From Scleromatobacter humisilvae (lineage in GTDB: Bacteria; Pseudomonadota; Gammaproteobacteria; Burkholderiales; Burkholderiaceae_C), in contig NZ_JAJLJH010000001.1 of assembly GCF_023231945.1 (NCBI RefSeq), forward strand, positions 620,001-684,000: DNA of 64,000 bases. The letters are read 5' to 3'. Positions within the stretch are counted from its first letter, which is position 1. Each line of letters begins with the position of its first letter. This document shows, one piece after another, positions 47,171 to 55,365 of this stretch. The position numbers were made by a program, and so were the translations under genes. A model generated the notes under the pieces. The model made no database searches. It saw only the letters and a list, made by a program, of their open reading frames with translations, and was not told the DNA's origin.

Positions 47171-48022
47171 TCAGCCTTGCAGGAGCTTGAGCACCTGGTT
47201 GGGCAGCTGGTTGGCCTGCGCGACCATCGCGGTGCCGGCCTGCTGCAGCACCTGGGCGCGGCTCATGTTGGCGGTTTCCGACGCGAAGTCGGCGTCCATG
47301 ATCCGGCTGCGGGCGGCCGACTGGTTCTCCACGCCGACCTGCAGGTTGGTGATGATGGCGTCGAAGCGGCTCTGCGTGGCACCGTAGGTGGCGCGCGTGT
47401 CGTTGATCGAGTCCAGCGCCTTGTCGATGTTGTCGATCACGGTGCCGATGGCGCCCGAGGTGGCGGTGGCGTCGATCACGGCGCTCGACGAGTTGGTCAC
47501 GGCGGTGATCGTCGTGTCCAGCGTCATGTCCGTCGTCGCGATCGTGATCGTGTCGTCGGCGGTCGTGTTGGCGCCGATCTGGAAGGTCAGCGAGGTCGCG
47601 TCCGCACCCAGGATGTGCTTGCCGTTGAACGTCGTGCCGCCGAGGACGCGGCCGATTTCCGACTGCAGCTGGGCGAATTCCTTGTTCAGCGAATCCTTGT
47701 CCGACGAGCTGTTGGTCGAGTTGCGGGCCTGCACCGCCAGTTCCCGCATGCGCTGCAGCGAGTTGCTGACCTGCGACAGCGCGCCTTCGGCCGTCTGCGA
47801 CATCGAGATGCCGTCGTTGGCGTTGCGCACCGCGACGTTCATGCCGCGAACCTGGGCGTTCATGCGCTCGGCGATGGCGAGGCCGGCGGCGTCGTCCTTC
47901 GCGGAATTGACACGCAGGCCGGAAGACAGGCGCTGCATGGACGTCGCGAGAGAGCCCTGCGACATGTTGAGGTTGCGCTGCGCATTCAGCGAAGCAATGT
48001 TCGTATTGATCGTCAATGGCAT
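47171..48022 (-). CDS. fliC: Flagellin FliC, copy 1 (divergent)
   Basis: The ATG at 48020-48022 gives 283 residues: conserved D0/D1 N-terminus ([60 protein letters not shown]) and C-terminus ([40 protein letters not shown]), with only about 80 residues between, so the outer D2/D3 domains are minimal. It differs from copies 2 and 3 at many positions. No clear sigma-28 promoter was found upstream, unlike the other two. Confidence 0.97.
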   Translation of the reverse strand: MPLTINTNIASLNAQRNLNMSQGSLATSMQRLSSGLRVNSAKDDAAGLAIAERMNAQVRGMNVAVRNANDGISMSQTAEGALSQVSNSLQRMRELAVQARNSTNSSSDKDSLNKEFAQLQSEIGRVLGGTTFNGKHILGADATSLTFQIGANTTADDTITIATTDMTLDTTITAVTNSSSAVIDATATSGAIGTVIDNIDKALDSINDTRATYGATQSRFDAIITNLQVGVENQSAARSRIMDADFASETANMSRAQVLQQAGTAMVAQANQLPNQVLKLLQG

Positions 48023-48408
48023 GTGGATACTCCAGGACTCAGGCACAACCGGCGAAAGTGCCGGAACTCAGTTCGATGCGTGGCTGTCAGGCAGGCCTTG
48101 CGAGCCTCGCACCTCCAAGCCCGGTACTTGGTCACCCCGACTACGCTCTGCGCTTCATCGCCGGTGCTTCCGGACCGCGTCTCCTCGACCTTTTGGATTG
48201 AGGTGACGTTGGATTGGATTGTGCGAATACTTGAGGCCGGGCAAATCGCCGATATGAGGCCTCAAGTCAGGCCAATTCCTGTCCGGGATCCTGGATTTCC
48301 GCAGGCCCGGAATGGGCCGCTCCATAGGCAAAAGCCCCGCCGGCTTGCGCCTGGCGGGGCTTTTCTGGAATCGCTGCCGGGGACGCGTCCCCGGCCTGGC
48401 GGCGCTGC
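48023..48408 (-). other. Leader of fliC1 and 3-prime region of fliC2
   Basis: This 386-base gap contains the intrinsic terminator of fliC2 (48330-48364) and about 300 bases that should hold the fliC1 promoter. TCAAG at 48234-48230 is present but is followed by TCCAACG rather than CCGATAA, so a sigma-28 site is not convincing. No ORF with protein-like features was seen. Confidence 0.5.
48330..48364 (-). terminator. Intrinsic terminator of fliC2
   Basis: AAAAGCCCCGCC and GGCGGGGCTTTT are perfect 12-base complements around an 11-base loop. They begin 45 bases beyond the fliC2 stop and end in a T run on both strands. Confidence 0.92.
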
Positions 48409-49257
48409 TTAGCGCAGCAGCGACAGCACCTGCTGCGGCTGCTGGTTGGCCTGGGCGATCATCGCGGTGCCGGCCTGCTGCAGCACGTTGGCGCGGCTCA
48501 TGTTCGCGGTTTCCGAGGCGAAGTCCGCGTCCATGATGCGGCTGCGGGCGGCCGTCTGGTTCTCGACGCCCGACTGCAGGTTCGAGATGATCGAGTCGAA
48601 GCGGCTTTCCGTCGCACCGAAGGTGGCGCGGGTGTCGTTGACGTCGTCGATGGCCTTGTCGATGTTGTCGATCACGGTGCCGATGGCGCCCGAGGTGGCC
48701 GACGAGTCGATCACGGCGGTGCTCGTGTTGGTCACGGCGGTCATCGTCGAGTCGGTGGTCATGTTGACCGTCTTGATCGACACGGTGTCGTTGGACGTCG
48801 TGTTGGCGCCGACCTGGAAGTTCAGCGTGGTCGCGTCAGCGCCCAGCATGGCCTTGCCGTTGAAGGTCGTGCCGCCGAGCACGCGGGTGATTTCCGCCTG
48901 CAGCTGGCCGAATTCCTTGTTCAGCGAGTCCTTGTCCGACGAGCTGTTGGTGGAGTTGCGGGCCTGCACCGCCAGTTCACGCATGCGCTGCAGCGAGTTG
49001 CTGACCTGGGCCAGCGCGCCGTCGGCGGTCTGGGCCAGCGAGATGCCGTCGTTCGAATTGCGGATCGCGACGTTCATGCCGCGCACCTGGGCGTTCATGC
49101 GCTCGGCGATCGACAGGCCGGCAGCGTCGTCCTTGGCGGAGTTGATGCGCAGGCCCGAGGACAGGCGTTGCATCGACGTCGCGAGCGACATCTGCGAACC
49201 CGACAGGTTGCGCTGGGCGTCGATCGACGCGATGTTGGTGTTGATGGTCAGTGCCAT
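48409..49257 (-). CDS. fliC: Flagellin FliC, copy 2
   Basis: A 282-residue short flagellin ([20 protein letters not shown] ... QQPQQVLSLLR) with D0/D1 helices and a compact centre. Its protein differs from copy 3 at only three positions (residues 2 and 23, and Ser/Ala after DADFA-region), and about 610 bases of the gene are identical in DNA. It has its own sigma-28-like promoter and a strong terminator, so it is separately transcribed. Likely a major filament subunit. Confidence 0.97.
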   Translation of the reverse strand: MALTINTNIASIDAQRNLSGSQMSLATSMQRLSSGLRINSAKDDAAGLSIAERMNAQVRGMNVAIRNSNDGISLAQTADGALAQVSNSLQRMRELAVQARNSTNSSSDKDSLNKEFGQLQAEITRVLGGTTFNGKAMLGADATTLNFQVGANTTSNDTVSIKTVNMTTDSTMTAVTNTSTAVIDSSATSGAIGTVIDNIDKAIDDVNDTRATFGATESRFDSIISNLQSGVENQTAARSRIMDADFASETANMSRANVLQQAGTAMIAQANQQPQQVLSLLR

Positions 49258-49429
49258 GATGATTCCTTGGGAAGGTGATGATTGAAGAGGACTCTTTCCG
49301 GCAAGAGCACTGGCGGTTTGTCTGCCTAGCGCCAGGTGCTCCTACGGTCTGAACGGGGTTGTCTATCCACCGCCAGGCCCTTGGCCACTCACCGGACCCA
49401 AGCTCGAATTCGTGAGCCTGTTGAAATTG

Positions 49430-49457
49430 TTATCGGGGGCTTGCGCGGAAATCTTTA
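49430..49457 (-). promoter_or_regulatory. Sigma-28-like promoter for fliC2
   Basis: On the minus strand TAAAG (49457-49453), 16 bases, then CCGATAA (49436-49430), the closest match to the FliA consensus among the flagellin promoters here. It leaves a 172-base leader before the ATG. Confidence 0.75.
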
Positions 49458-49526
49458 GCCCTGAATGCAGGCACGCCCACTCGATTTCTCGAGAAGGCGT
49501 GCATTCGAAAAGCGGGGCAAAAATCG

Positions 49527-49558
49527 CGAACGGCGACGCCTGGAGGCGAAGCCGTTCG
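49527..49558 (-). terminator. Intrinsic terminator of fliC3
   Basis: CGAACGGC and GCCGTTCG enclose an inner CGCC/GGCG pair, and on the minus strand the hairpin is followed by GATTTTTGCC. It lies about 35 bases after the fliC3 stop. Confidence 0.8.
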
Positions 49559-49593
49559 AGGTAGCGCCGGAGGCGGCGCCGAGTGCGCGTCGA

Positions 49594-50442
49594 TCAGCGC
49601 AGGAGCGACAGCACCTGCTGCGGCTGCTGGTTGGCCTGGGCGATCATCGCGGTGCCGGCCTGCTGCAGCACGTTGGCGCGGCTCATGTTCGCGGTTTCCG
49701 CCGCGAAGTCGGCGTCCATGATGCGGCTGCGGGCGGCCGTCTGGTTCTCGACGCCCGACTGCAGGTTCGAGATGATCGAGTCGAAGCGGCTTTCCGTCGC
49801 ACCGAAGGTGGCGCGGGTGTCGTTGACGTCGTCGATGGCCTTGTCGATGTTGTCGATCACGGTGCCGATGGCGCCCGAGGTGGCCGACGAGTCGATCACG
49901 GCGGTGCTCGTGTTGGTCACGGCGGTCATCGTCGAGTCGGTGGTCATGTTGACCGTCTTGATCGACACGGTGTCGTTGGACGTCGTGTTGGCGCCGACCT
50001 GGAAGTTCAGCGTGGTCGCGTCAGCGCCCAGCATGGCCTTGCCGTTGAAGGTCGTGCCGCCGAGCACGCGGGTGATTTCCGCCTGCAGCTGGCCGAATTC
50101 CTTGTTCAGCGAGTCCTTGTCCGACGAGCTGTTGGTGGAGTTGCGGGCCTGCACCGCCAGTTCACGCATGCGCTGCAGCGAGTTGCTGACCTGGGCCAGC
50201 GCGCCGTCGGCGGTCTGGGCCAGCGAGATGCCGTCGTTCGAATTGCGGATCGCGACGTTCATGCCGCGCACCTGGGCGTTCATGCGCTCGGCGATCGACA
50301 GGCCGGCAGCGTCGTCCTTGGCGGAATTGATCCGCAGACCGGACGACAGACGCTGCATCGACGTGGCGAGCGAGGCCTGCGAACCCGACAGATTGCGCTG
50401 GGCATCGATCGAGGCGATGTTGGTATTGATCGTGAGAGACAT
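49594..50442 (-). CDS. fliC: Flagellin FliC, copy 3
   Basis: The ATG at 50440-50442 ([20 protein letters not shown]) gives 282 residues, almost identical to copy 2; the 5-prime 120 bases diverge at synonymous sites while the rest of the coding region is nearly identical. Two sigma-28-like sites (50528-50555 and 50658-50685) and a hairpin lie in its long leader. It faces away from a glycosyltransferase cluster that may modify its Ser/Thr-rich centre. Confidence 0.97.
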   Translation of the reverse strand: MSLTINTNIASIDAQRNLSGSQASLATSMQRLSSGLRINSAKDDAAGLSIAERMNAQVRGMNVAIRNSNDGISLAQTADGALAQVSNSLQRMRELAVQARNSTNSSSDKDSLNKEFGQLQAEITRVLGGTTFNGKAMLGADATTLNFQVGANTTSNDTVSIKTVNMTTDSTMTAVTNTSTAVIDSSATSGAIGTVIDNIDKAIDDVNDTRATFGATESRFDSIISNLQSGVENQTAARSRIMDADFAAETANMSRANVLQQAGTAMIAQANQQPQQVLSLLR

Positions 50443-50527
50443 GATGTTCACTCCTGGGGAGACAAAGTCCGGCGGGATTGCCGGGTTTTTCGCCCCAAAG
50501 TCGAAAACGGGTGGGGCCGTGAGTTGG

Positions 50528-50555
50528 TTTTCGGAACCCCGATCAAAAGACTTGA
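50528..50555 (-). promoter_or_regulatory. Proximal sigma-28-like promoter for fliC3
   Basis: On the minus strand TCAAG (50555-50551), 16 bases, then CCGAAAA (50534-50528), one mismatch from CCGATAA. It lies 85 bases before the fliC3 ATG. The same bases overlap a CCGATCAAAA/TTTTGATCGG hairpin at 50539-50570. Confidence 0.5.
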
Positions 50556-50657
50556 GGACTTTTTGATCGGCTACTTGCACGACCGCGTTCGCGGCGATGT
50601 GCCTCTCGCTGGCATCCGTGTCGGACGTTCCCGCGAACTGCACCGTGACTGGGCCTG

Positions 50658-50685
50658 TTATCGGAGCCAACGCGCCGCGGCTTGA
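50658..50685 (-). promoter_or_regulatory. Distal sigma-28-like promoter for fliC3
   Basis: On the minus strand TCAAG (50685-50681), 16 bases, then CCGATAA (50664-50658). It agrees best with the pattern seen at fliS and fliC2, but lies 215 bases before the ATG and only 19 bases from the divergent glycosyltransferase start. Confidence 0.6.
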
Positions 50686-50703
50686 ACCTAGACTGGCTCG
50701 ATC

Positions 50704-52629
50704 ATGAAGAACTCCACATCCTTGCCGTCCGCCAGCGCGCGCCGCGCCGAAAGCCATCGCCAGGCCGGCGTGCTCGCGCACCGGGCCAGGCGCTGGGATG
50801 CGGCCGTGCAGGAGTTCGAGCGCGCCACCGAGCTGGCGCCGCGCGACGCGCTGATGTGGATGAACCTGGCGCGCTCGCGCATGGCGCTGGCGCAGCACGT
50901 GCCCGCGCTGGAGGCCGCGCAGCGTGCCTGCGAGCTCGATCCGGCGAGCGCCGTCGCCTGCCGCATGGCGGCCGAGCTGGCGCTGCAGCTGGCGCGTCCC
51001 GCGGATGCGCTGCGCGTGCTGCAGGCGTTGTCCGACGACGCCCCGCGCGACCACGACTACTACAACGCGCTGGGCAACGCGCTGTTCCAGACGCGCGAGC
51101 CGCGCCGGGCCGTCGACGCCTACTTCCAGGCACTGACGCTGAAGGTGGACTCCGCCATCGTCCACTACCGCCTGGGCCTGTGCTTCATGGACCTGAAGAT
51201 GGACCTCGAGGCCGCGCAGTGCTTCCGCACCGCGATCTCGCTGGACGACGGCTCGACGCGCGCGCTCGCGCTGAGCCTGGTCGTGCAGACCAACCGCCAG
51301 GCCTGCGAATGGCAGCAGGACGCCGAGGACACGCGCGCGCTGCTCGAGGCCGTCGACCGCGACGATCCGGAGACCGCCCGCCTGCTGCTGCCGTTCGCGC
51401 TGATCTCGATCGAGTCGACGCCGCAGCAGCAGCGCCGCCTGGCCGAGCGCCGCGTCGCCGGCCTGACCAGCCACATCGTGCCGCTGCCCGCGCCGGGCCC
51501 GCGCCGCCCCGGCCGCATCCGCGTCGGCTACCTGTCCTCGGACTTCTACCACCACGCCACCGCGGTGCTGATGACCGAGCTGCTGGAACGCCGCGACACG
51601 AGCGGCTTCGAGACCTTCCTCTACTCGCACAGCCGCGCCGACGGCTCCGAGATCGGACGGCGCGTGCGCGCCGCGTGCGAGCACTTCGTCGACATCCGCG
51701 ACATCGGCAACTGCGCCGTCGCCAACCGCATCCGCGAGGACGGCATCGACATCCTGATCGACCTCAAGGGCCACACCCGCGACAGCCGCATGGAGCTGAT
51801 GGCGTACCGGCCCGCGCCGGTGCAGGCGGCGTACCTCGGCTATCCGGGCACGACCGGCGCGCCGTTCATCGACTACATGATCGGCGACCGCGTGACGATG
51901 CCGCTGTCGCACGCCGCGAACTACACCGAGCAGATCGCGCAGCTCGAAGGCTGCTACCAGCCCAACGACGCCGCGCGCCCGCTGCCGCCCTGCCCGCCGC
52001 GCGCGGCACTCGGCCTGCCCGACGACGCCGTCGTGCTGTGCTGCTTCAACCAGACCTACAAGCTGTCGCCCCACATGCTGGACCTGTGGTCGCGCATCCT
52101 GGCCGGCGCGCCGCGCACCGTGCTGTGGATGCTGGACTGGAACCCGCACGCCAGGCAGAACCTGCTGCGCGAGCTCGCCGCCCGCGGCGTCGCGGCGGAG
52201 CGCGTGTTCTTCGCCGACAAGCTCGACTTGGCCAGCCACATCGCCCGCCTGCGCGCCGCCGACCTGTTCCTCGACACCTGGCCCTGCAACGCGCACACCA
52301 CCGCCAGCGAGGCGCTGTGGGCCGGCGTGCCGGTGCTGACCGTGCCGGGCGAGACCTTCGCGTCGCGCGTCGCGGCCAGCCTCGTCGCGGCCTGCGGCCT
52401 CGCCGACCTCGCGTGCCAGTCCGAAGCCGACTACGTCGAGCTCGCCACCGCGCTCGCCAACGAGCCCGATACCCTGCGGGGCATCAAGACGCACCTGGAC
52501 GTCAACCGCCGCTCGCTGCCGCTGTTCGACGCCGAGCGCCTGGCGCGCGACATGGACGCGCTGCTGGCGCGCATGCACGAACGCCACCTGGCCGGCCTCG
52601 CGCCTCAGGCGCTGGCGGCGGAGCAATGA
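50704..52629 (+). CDS. TPR-containing O-GlcNAc transferase-like protein (GT41/SPINDLY)
   Basis: 641 residues: TPR-like helical repeats (about 15-200: AVQEFERATELAPRDALMWM, YYNALGNALFQTREPRRAVD) followed by the GT41 catalytic region (about 265-630: RIRVGYLSSDFYHHATAVLM, DILIDLKGHTRDSRMELMAY, YLGYPGTTGAPFIDYMIGDR, CFNQTYKLSPHMLDLWSRIL, TWPCNAHTTASEALWAGVPV). It should transfer a sugar from a UDP donor to Ser/Thr. Divergent from fliC3 by 261 bp, it is a good candidate for flagellin O-glycosylation. Its stop overlaps the next GT2 start (ATGATG) by four bases. Confidence 0.93.
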   Translation: MKNSTSLPSASARRAESHRQAGVLAHRARRWDAAVQEFERATELAPRDALMWMNLARSRMALAQHVPALEAAQRACELDPASAVACRMAAELALQLARPADALRVLQALSDDAPRDHDYYNALGNALFQTREPRRAVDAYFQALTLKVDSAIVHYRLGLCFMDLKMDLEAAQCFRTAISLDDGSTRALALSLVVQTNRQACEWQQDAEDTRALLEAVDRDDPETARLLLPFALISIESTPQQQRRLAERRVAGLTSHIVPLPAPGPRRPGRIRVGYLSSDFYHHATAVLMTELLERRDTSGFETFLYSHSRADGSEIGRRVRAACEHFVDIRDIGNCAVANRIREDGIDILIDLKGHTRDSRMELMAYRPAPVQAAYLGYPGTTGAPFIDYMIGDRVTMPLSHAANYTEQIAQLEGCYQPNDAARPLPPCPPRAALGLPDDAVVLCCFNQTYKLSPHMLDLWSRILAGAPRTVLWMLDWNPHARQNLLRELAARGVAAERVFFADKLDLASHIARLRAADLFLDTWPCNAHTTASEALWAGVPVLTVPGETFASRVAASLVAACGLADLACQSEADYVELATALANEPDTLRGIKTHLDVNRRSLPLFDAERLARDMDALLARMHERHLAGLAPQALAAEQ

Positions 52630-53693
52630 TGAATCCTTACAAGGTCGCGCTCGTGATGATCGCGCGCAACGAGGCCGCGCGCATCGTGCGCGCGCTGGCC
52701 AGCGTCGCCAGCTGCGTCGACGAACTCGTCGTCCTCGACACCGGCTCCACCGACGCCACCGTCGCGCTCGCGCGCTCCGCGGGCGCGCGCGTGGGCCACT
52801 TCGAATGGTGCGACGACTTCGCCGCCGCGCGCAACGCCGCGCTCAAGCTGGCGGACGCCGACTGGGCCATCGTCGTCGACGCCGACGAGTGGATCGCCGA
52901 GGCCGGCGTCGAGCTGCTGGCGCTGCGCCACACCAAGCCGGACTTCGTCGGCACGCTGCGCGTCGACAGCTCGTTCGACACGCCGATCGGCGTGTCCGTC
53001 TCGCCCAGCTGGCTGCCGCGCGTGCTGCCGCGCGGCGTCGGCTACGAAGGCCATGTGCACGAACAGCCGACGCACCAGCTGCCGGTCAGGCGGCTGGCGA
53101 CGGTGCTCGCGCACGACGGCTACCTGTCCGAGGCGCTCAAGGCCAAGGCCGGCCGCAACGCCGACCTGCTCGCGCGCGCGCTGGCGCAGGCCCCCGACGA
53201 CGCCTACCTGCACTACCAGATCGGCAAGGACCACGACGTCTACGAACGCTACGCCGACGCCTGCGCGCACTTCGCGCGCTCGCGCGCCTGCGAGGAATCC
53301 AGCGGCGCCACCGTCACGCTGGCGGGCACCGTGCCGGGCTGGCACCACGACCGCCTGGTGCGCGAGATGCACGCGCTCAAGAAGTGCCGCCAGCATTCGC
53401 AGGCCGTGCTGCTGGCCGAGAACGCGATGGCCGCGTGGTCGCACTCGCCCGACTTCTTCTTCGCGCTCGGCGACCTGCTGCTCGACTGGGCGACCGAGGA
53501 GCCCGCGCGCGCGGGCGAGCTGCTGCCGATGATCGAGGCGGCGTGGCTGCGCTGCCTCGAGATCGGCGAACGGCCCGACCTCGAAGGCTCGGTCGCCGGC
53601 CGCGGCTCGTCGCTGGCGGCGCGCAACCTGGTCGTGCTGTACGAAGGCACGGGGCAGGCGATCAAGGCGCTCAAGATCAGGCAGTCGCACTGA
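52626..53693 (+). CDS. GT2-family glycosyltransferase
   Basis: The ATG at 52626 overlaps the preceding stop. The 355-residue protein has the GT-A fold start VALVMIARNEAARIVRALAS, the nucleotide-binding VVLDTGSTDATVALA and the D-x-D-like VVDADEW. Its C-terminal half is helical, TPR-like (LLARALAQAPDDAYLHYQIG). It resembles SunS/flagellin-type glycosyltransferases by layout. Coupled to the GT41 gene, it may extend or prime the same glycan. Confidence 0.9.
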   Translation: MMNPYKVALVMIARNEAARIVRALASVASCVDELVVLDTGSTDATVALARSAGARVGHFEWCDDFAAARNAALKLADADWAIVVDADEWIAEAGVELLALRHTKPDFVGTLRVDSSFDTPIGVSVSPSWLPRVLPRGVGYEGHVHEQPTHQLPVRRLATVLAHDGYLSEALKAKAGRNADLLARALAQAPDDAYLHYQIGKDHDVYERYADACAHFARSRACEESSGATVTLAGTVPGWHHDRLVREMHALKKCRQHSQAVLLAENAMAAWSHSPDFFFALGDLLLDWATEEPARAGELLPMIEAAWLRCLEIGERPDLEGSVAGRGSSLAARNLVVLYEGTGQAIKALKIRQSH

Positions 53694-53710
53694 TTTCACG
53701 CAGCCGGGGC

Positions 53711-53737
53711 TCAAGTCCTGGCGCGAATTGCCGGGGG
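53711..53737 (+). promoter_or_regulatory. Degenerate sigma-28-like site upstream of the GT/MT gene
   Basis: TCAAG, 15 bases, then CCGGGGG. The -35 part and spacing fit the flagellar pattern seen elsewhere here, but the -10 part has lost ATAA. It lies 98 bases upstream of the next gene. Confidence 0.25.
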
Positions 53738-53834
53738 CAGGCGCCCCTTTTCGGAGCTTGGCCCGCCGCGCCGCTCTTCAGAATCGGCTCATGACCGTCC
53801 ATTCGGTCCTCGAACAATTCCGGAGCCCGGTTCC

Positions 53835-55337
53835 ATGAAGAATGCCCCCGCGATCCACCTGGCGATCATCCAGCCTGCCGGCTACGTGCACTCGCTCGGC
53901 TTCCTGGACCAGGCGCGCTACTTCCGCCACATGTTCCGCCGCCAGGGCGCGACCGTGACGATGGCCAAGAACCGGCTGCGCGAAGACGCGGTGAACTTCG
54001 TGTTCGGCGCGCACCTGGGCTTTCCCGCCGACTGGCAGGATCGCCACGCCTGCATCTTCGTCAACCTCGAGCAGCTGGGCCAGGGCGGCGCGGCCGTCAG
54101 CCCCGACTACCTCGCGCTGCTGCGCAAGTCGGCGGTGGTCGACTACGACGCGGCCAACGTCGCGGCCTACGCGCAGGATCCGGCCGACGTGCCCATCGTG
54201 TCCTTCGGCTACGCGTCCTATCTCGACCAGCCCGCGCTGCCGCTGGAGGAGCGCCCGATCGACCTGCTGTTCTTCGGCAGCACCAACCCGCGCCGCCAGC
54301 AGTTCATCGCGCGCGTGGAGGCCGCCGGCTTCAACGTGGCGATGTTCGACGGCCCGGTCTACGGCCCCGAGCGCGACGACTTCATCCGCCAGGCCAAGGC
54401 CGTCCTCAACTGCCATTACTACGAGAGCAACCGCTTCGAGCAGGCGCGCGCGTTCCATTGCCTGTCGCTGGGCACGCCGGTGATCTCCGAATACACGCCG
54501 ACGACCGACCCGGCGCCCGCGTTCCGCGACTCGGTGCTATGGCTGCCCGAGCAGGTCGAGGAATGGTTCCGCCTGCACTTCAAGACGCCGGCGTTCTACG
54601 ACGAGGCGCGCAAGCGGCTGGCCACGTTCCGCGGCGGCGACGCCGTGCACGACCCGATGGAACAGTTCGCCGACCTGCTGGCCTTCGCGACCGGCTTCCA
54701 GCAAGGCTTCGCGCGCCTGCGCGCGCCGGGCCCGTGGCGCCCGCGCGCGATCAACCTCGGCTCCGGCAAGGACTACAAGCCGACCTGGCTCAACATCGAC
54801 ATCCTCGATCGCGCCGAGCCCGACCTCGTGCTGGACCTCGGCCAGCCGGTGACGCTGCCCTACGAGGCGCCGACGCAGATGGGCGGCACCGTGCGGCTCG
54901 AGCCCGGCACGCTGGAGCTGATCTACGCCAACAACGTGCTGGAGCACGTGCCCGACCTGCCGATGCTGATGACCAACGCGCTGGCCCTGCTGCAGGTGGG
55001 CGGCGCGTTCTCCATCGAGGTGCCGTACGAGAAGGCGCTGACCGCGTGGCAGGACCCGACGCACCTGCGCGCGCTCAACGAGAACTCCTGGCTCTACTAC
55101 ACCGACTGGTTCTGGTACCTGGGCTGGTTCGAGCACCGCTTCGAGCTGACGAAGTCGCAGTGGCTGGACGCCAACGTGCAGCCGTGCGCCAAGGACAACG
55201 CCGCCTTCATGCGCGTGACGCTCAGGAAGATCGCGACGACCCCGCGCGAGCGCACGACCGCCCGCACGATGCGCGCCGATTTCGGCGGCCTGGCCGACGA
55301 CCAGTTCGCCGGCGATGAAGCCTACGCGCTGATCTGA
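53835..55337 (+). CDS. Glycosyltransferase-methyltransferase fusion
   Basis: 500 residues. The N-terminal half (about 1-290) looks like a GT-B type transferase: IHLAIIQPAGYVHSLGFLDQ, CIFVNLEQLG, LLFFGSTNPRRQQFIARVEA, RAFHCLSLGTPVISEYTPTT. The C-terminal half (about 305-470) is a class I methyltransferase-like domain: RAINLGSGKDYKPTWLNIDI, LIYANNVLEHVPDLPMLMTN. It may both add and methylate a sugar or modify its product. It is in the flagellin-adjacent glycosylation cluster. The methyltransferase glycine loop is shortened (LGSGKDYK), so activity is not certain. Confidence 0.82.
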   Translation: MKNAPAIHLAIIQPAGYVHSLGFLDQARYFRHMFRRQGATVTMAKNRLREDAVNFVFGAHLGFPADWQDRHACIFVNLEQLGQGGAAVSPDYLALLRKSAVVDYDAANVAAYAQDPADVPIVSFGYASYLDQPALPLEERPIDLLFFGSTNPRRQQFIARVEAAGFNVAMFDGPVYGPERDDFIRQAKAVLNCHYYESNRFEQARAFHCLSLGTPVISEYTPTTDPAPAFRDSVLWLPEQVEEWFRLHFKTPAFYDEARKRLATFRGGDAVHDPMEQFADLLAFATGFQQGFARLRAPGPWRPRAINLGSGKDYKPTWLNIDILDRAEPDLVLDLGQPVTLPYEAPTQMGGTVRLEPGTLELIYANNVLEHVPDLPMLMTNALALLQVGGAFSIEVPYEKALTAWQDPTHLRALNENSWLYYTDWFWYLGWFEHRFELTKSQWLDANVQPCAKDNAAFMRVTLRKIATTPRERTTARTMRADFGGLADDQFAGDEAYALI

Positions 55338-55365
55338 CAACAACGAACAAGAGACTGCACCGGAC

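Larger units (their letters stand above)
49258..49593 (-). other. Leader of fliC2 and terminator of fliC3
   Basis: This 336-base gap carries a sigma-28-like promoter (49430-49457), a long 170-base leader for fliC2, and the fliC3 terminator (49527-49558). Around 49410-49460 it is AT-richer than its surroundings. No ORF was identified. Confidence 0.6.

Noticed and set aside
48207-48234. Sigma-28 promoter for fliC1
   Set aside because: TCAAG is present but the -10 position reads TCCAACG; too poor compared with the other flagellar promoters.
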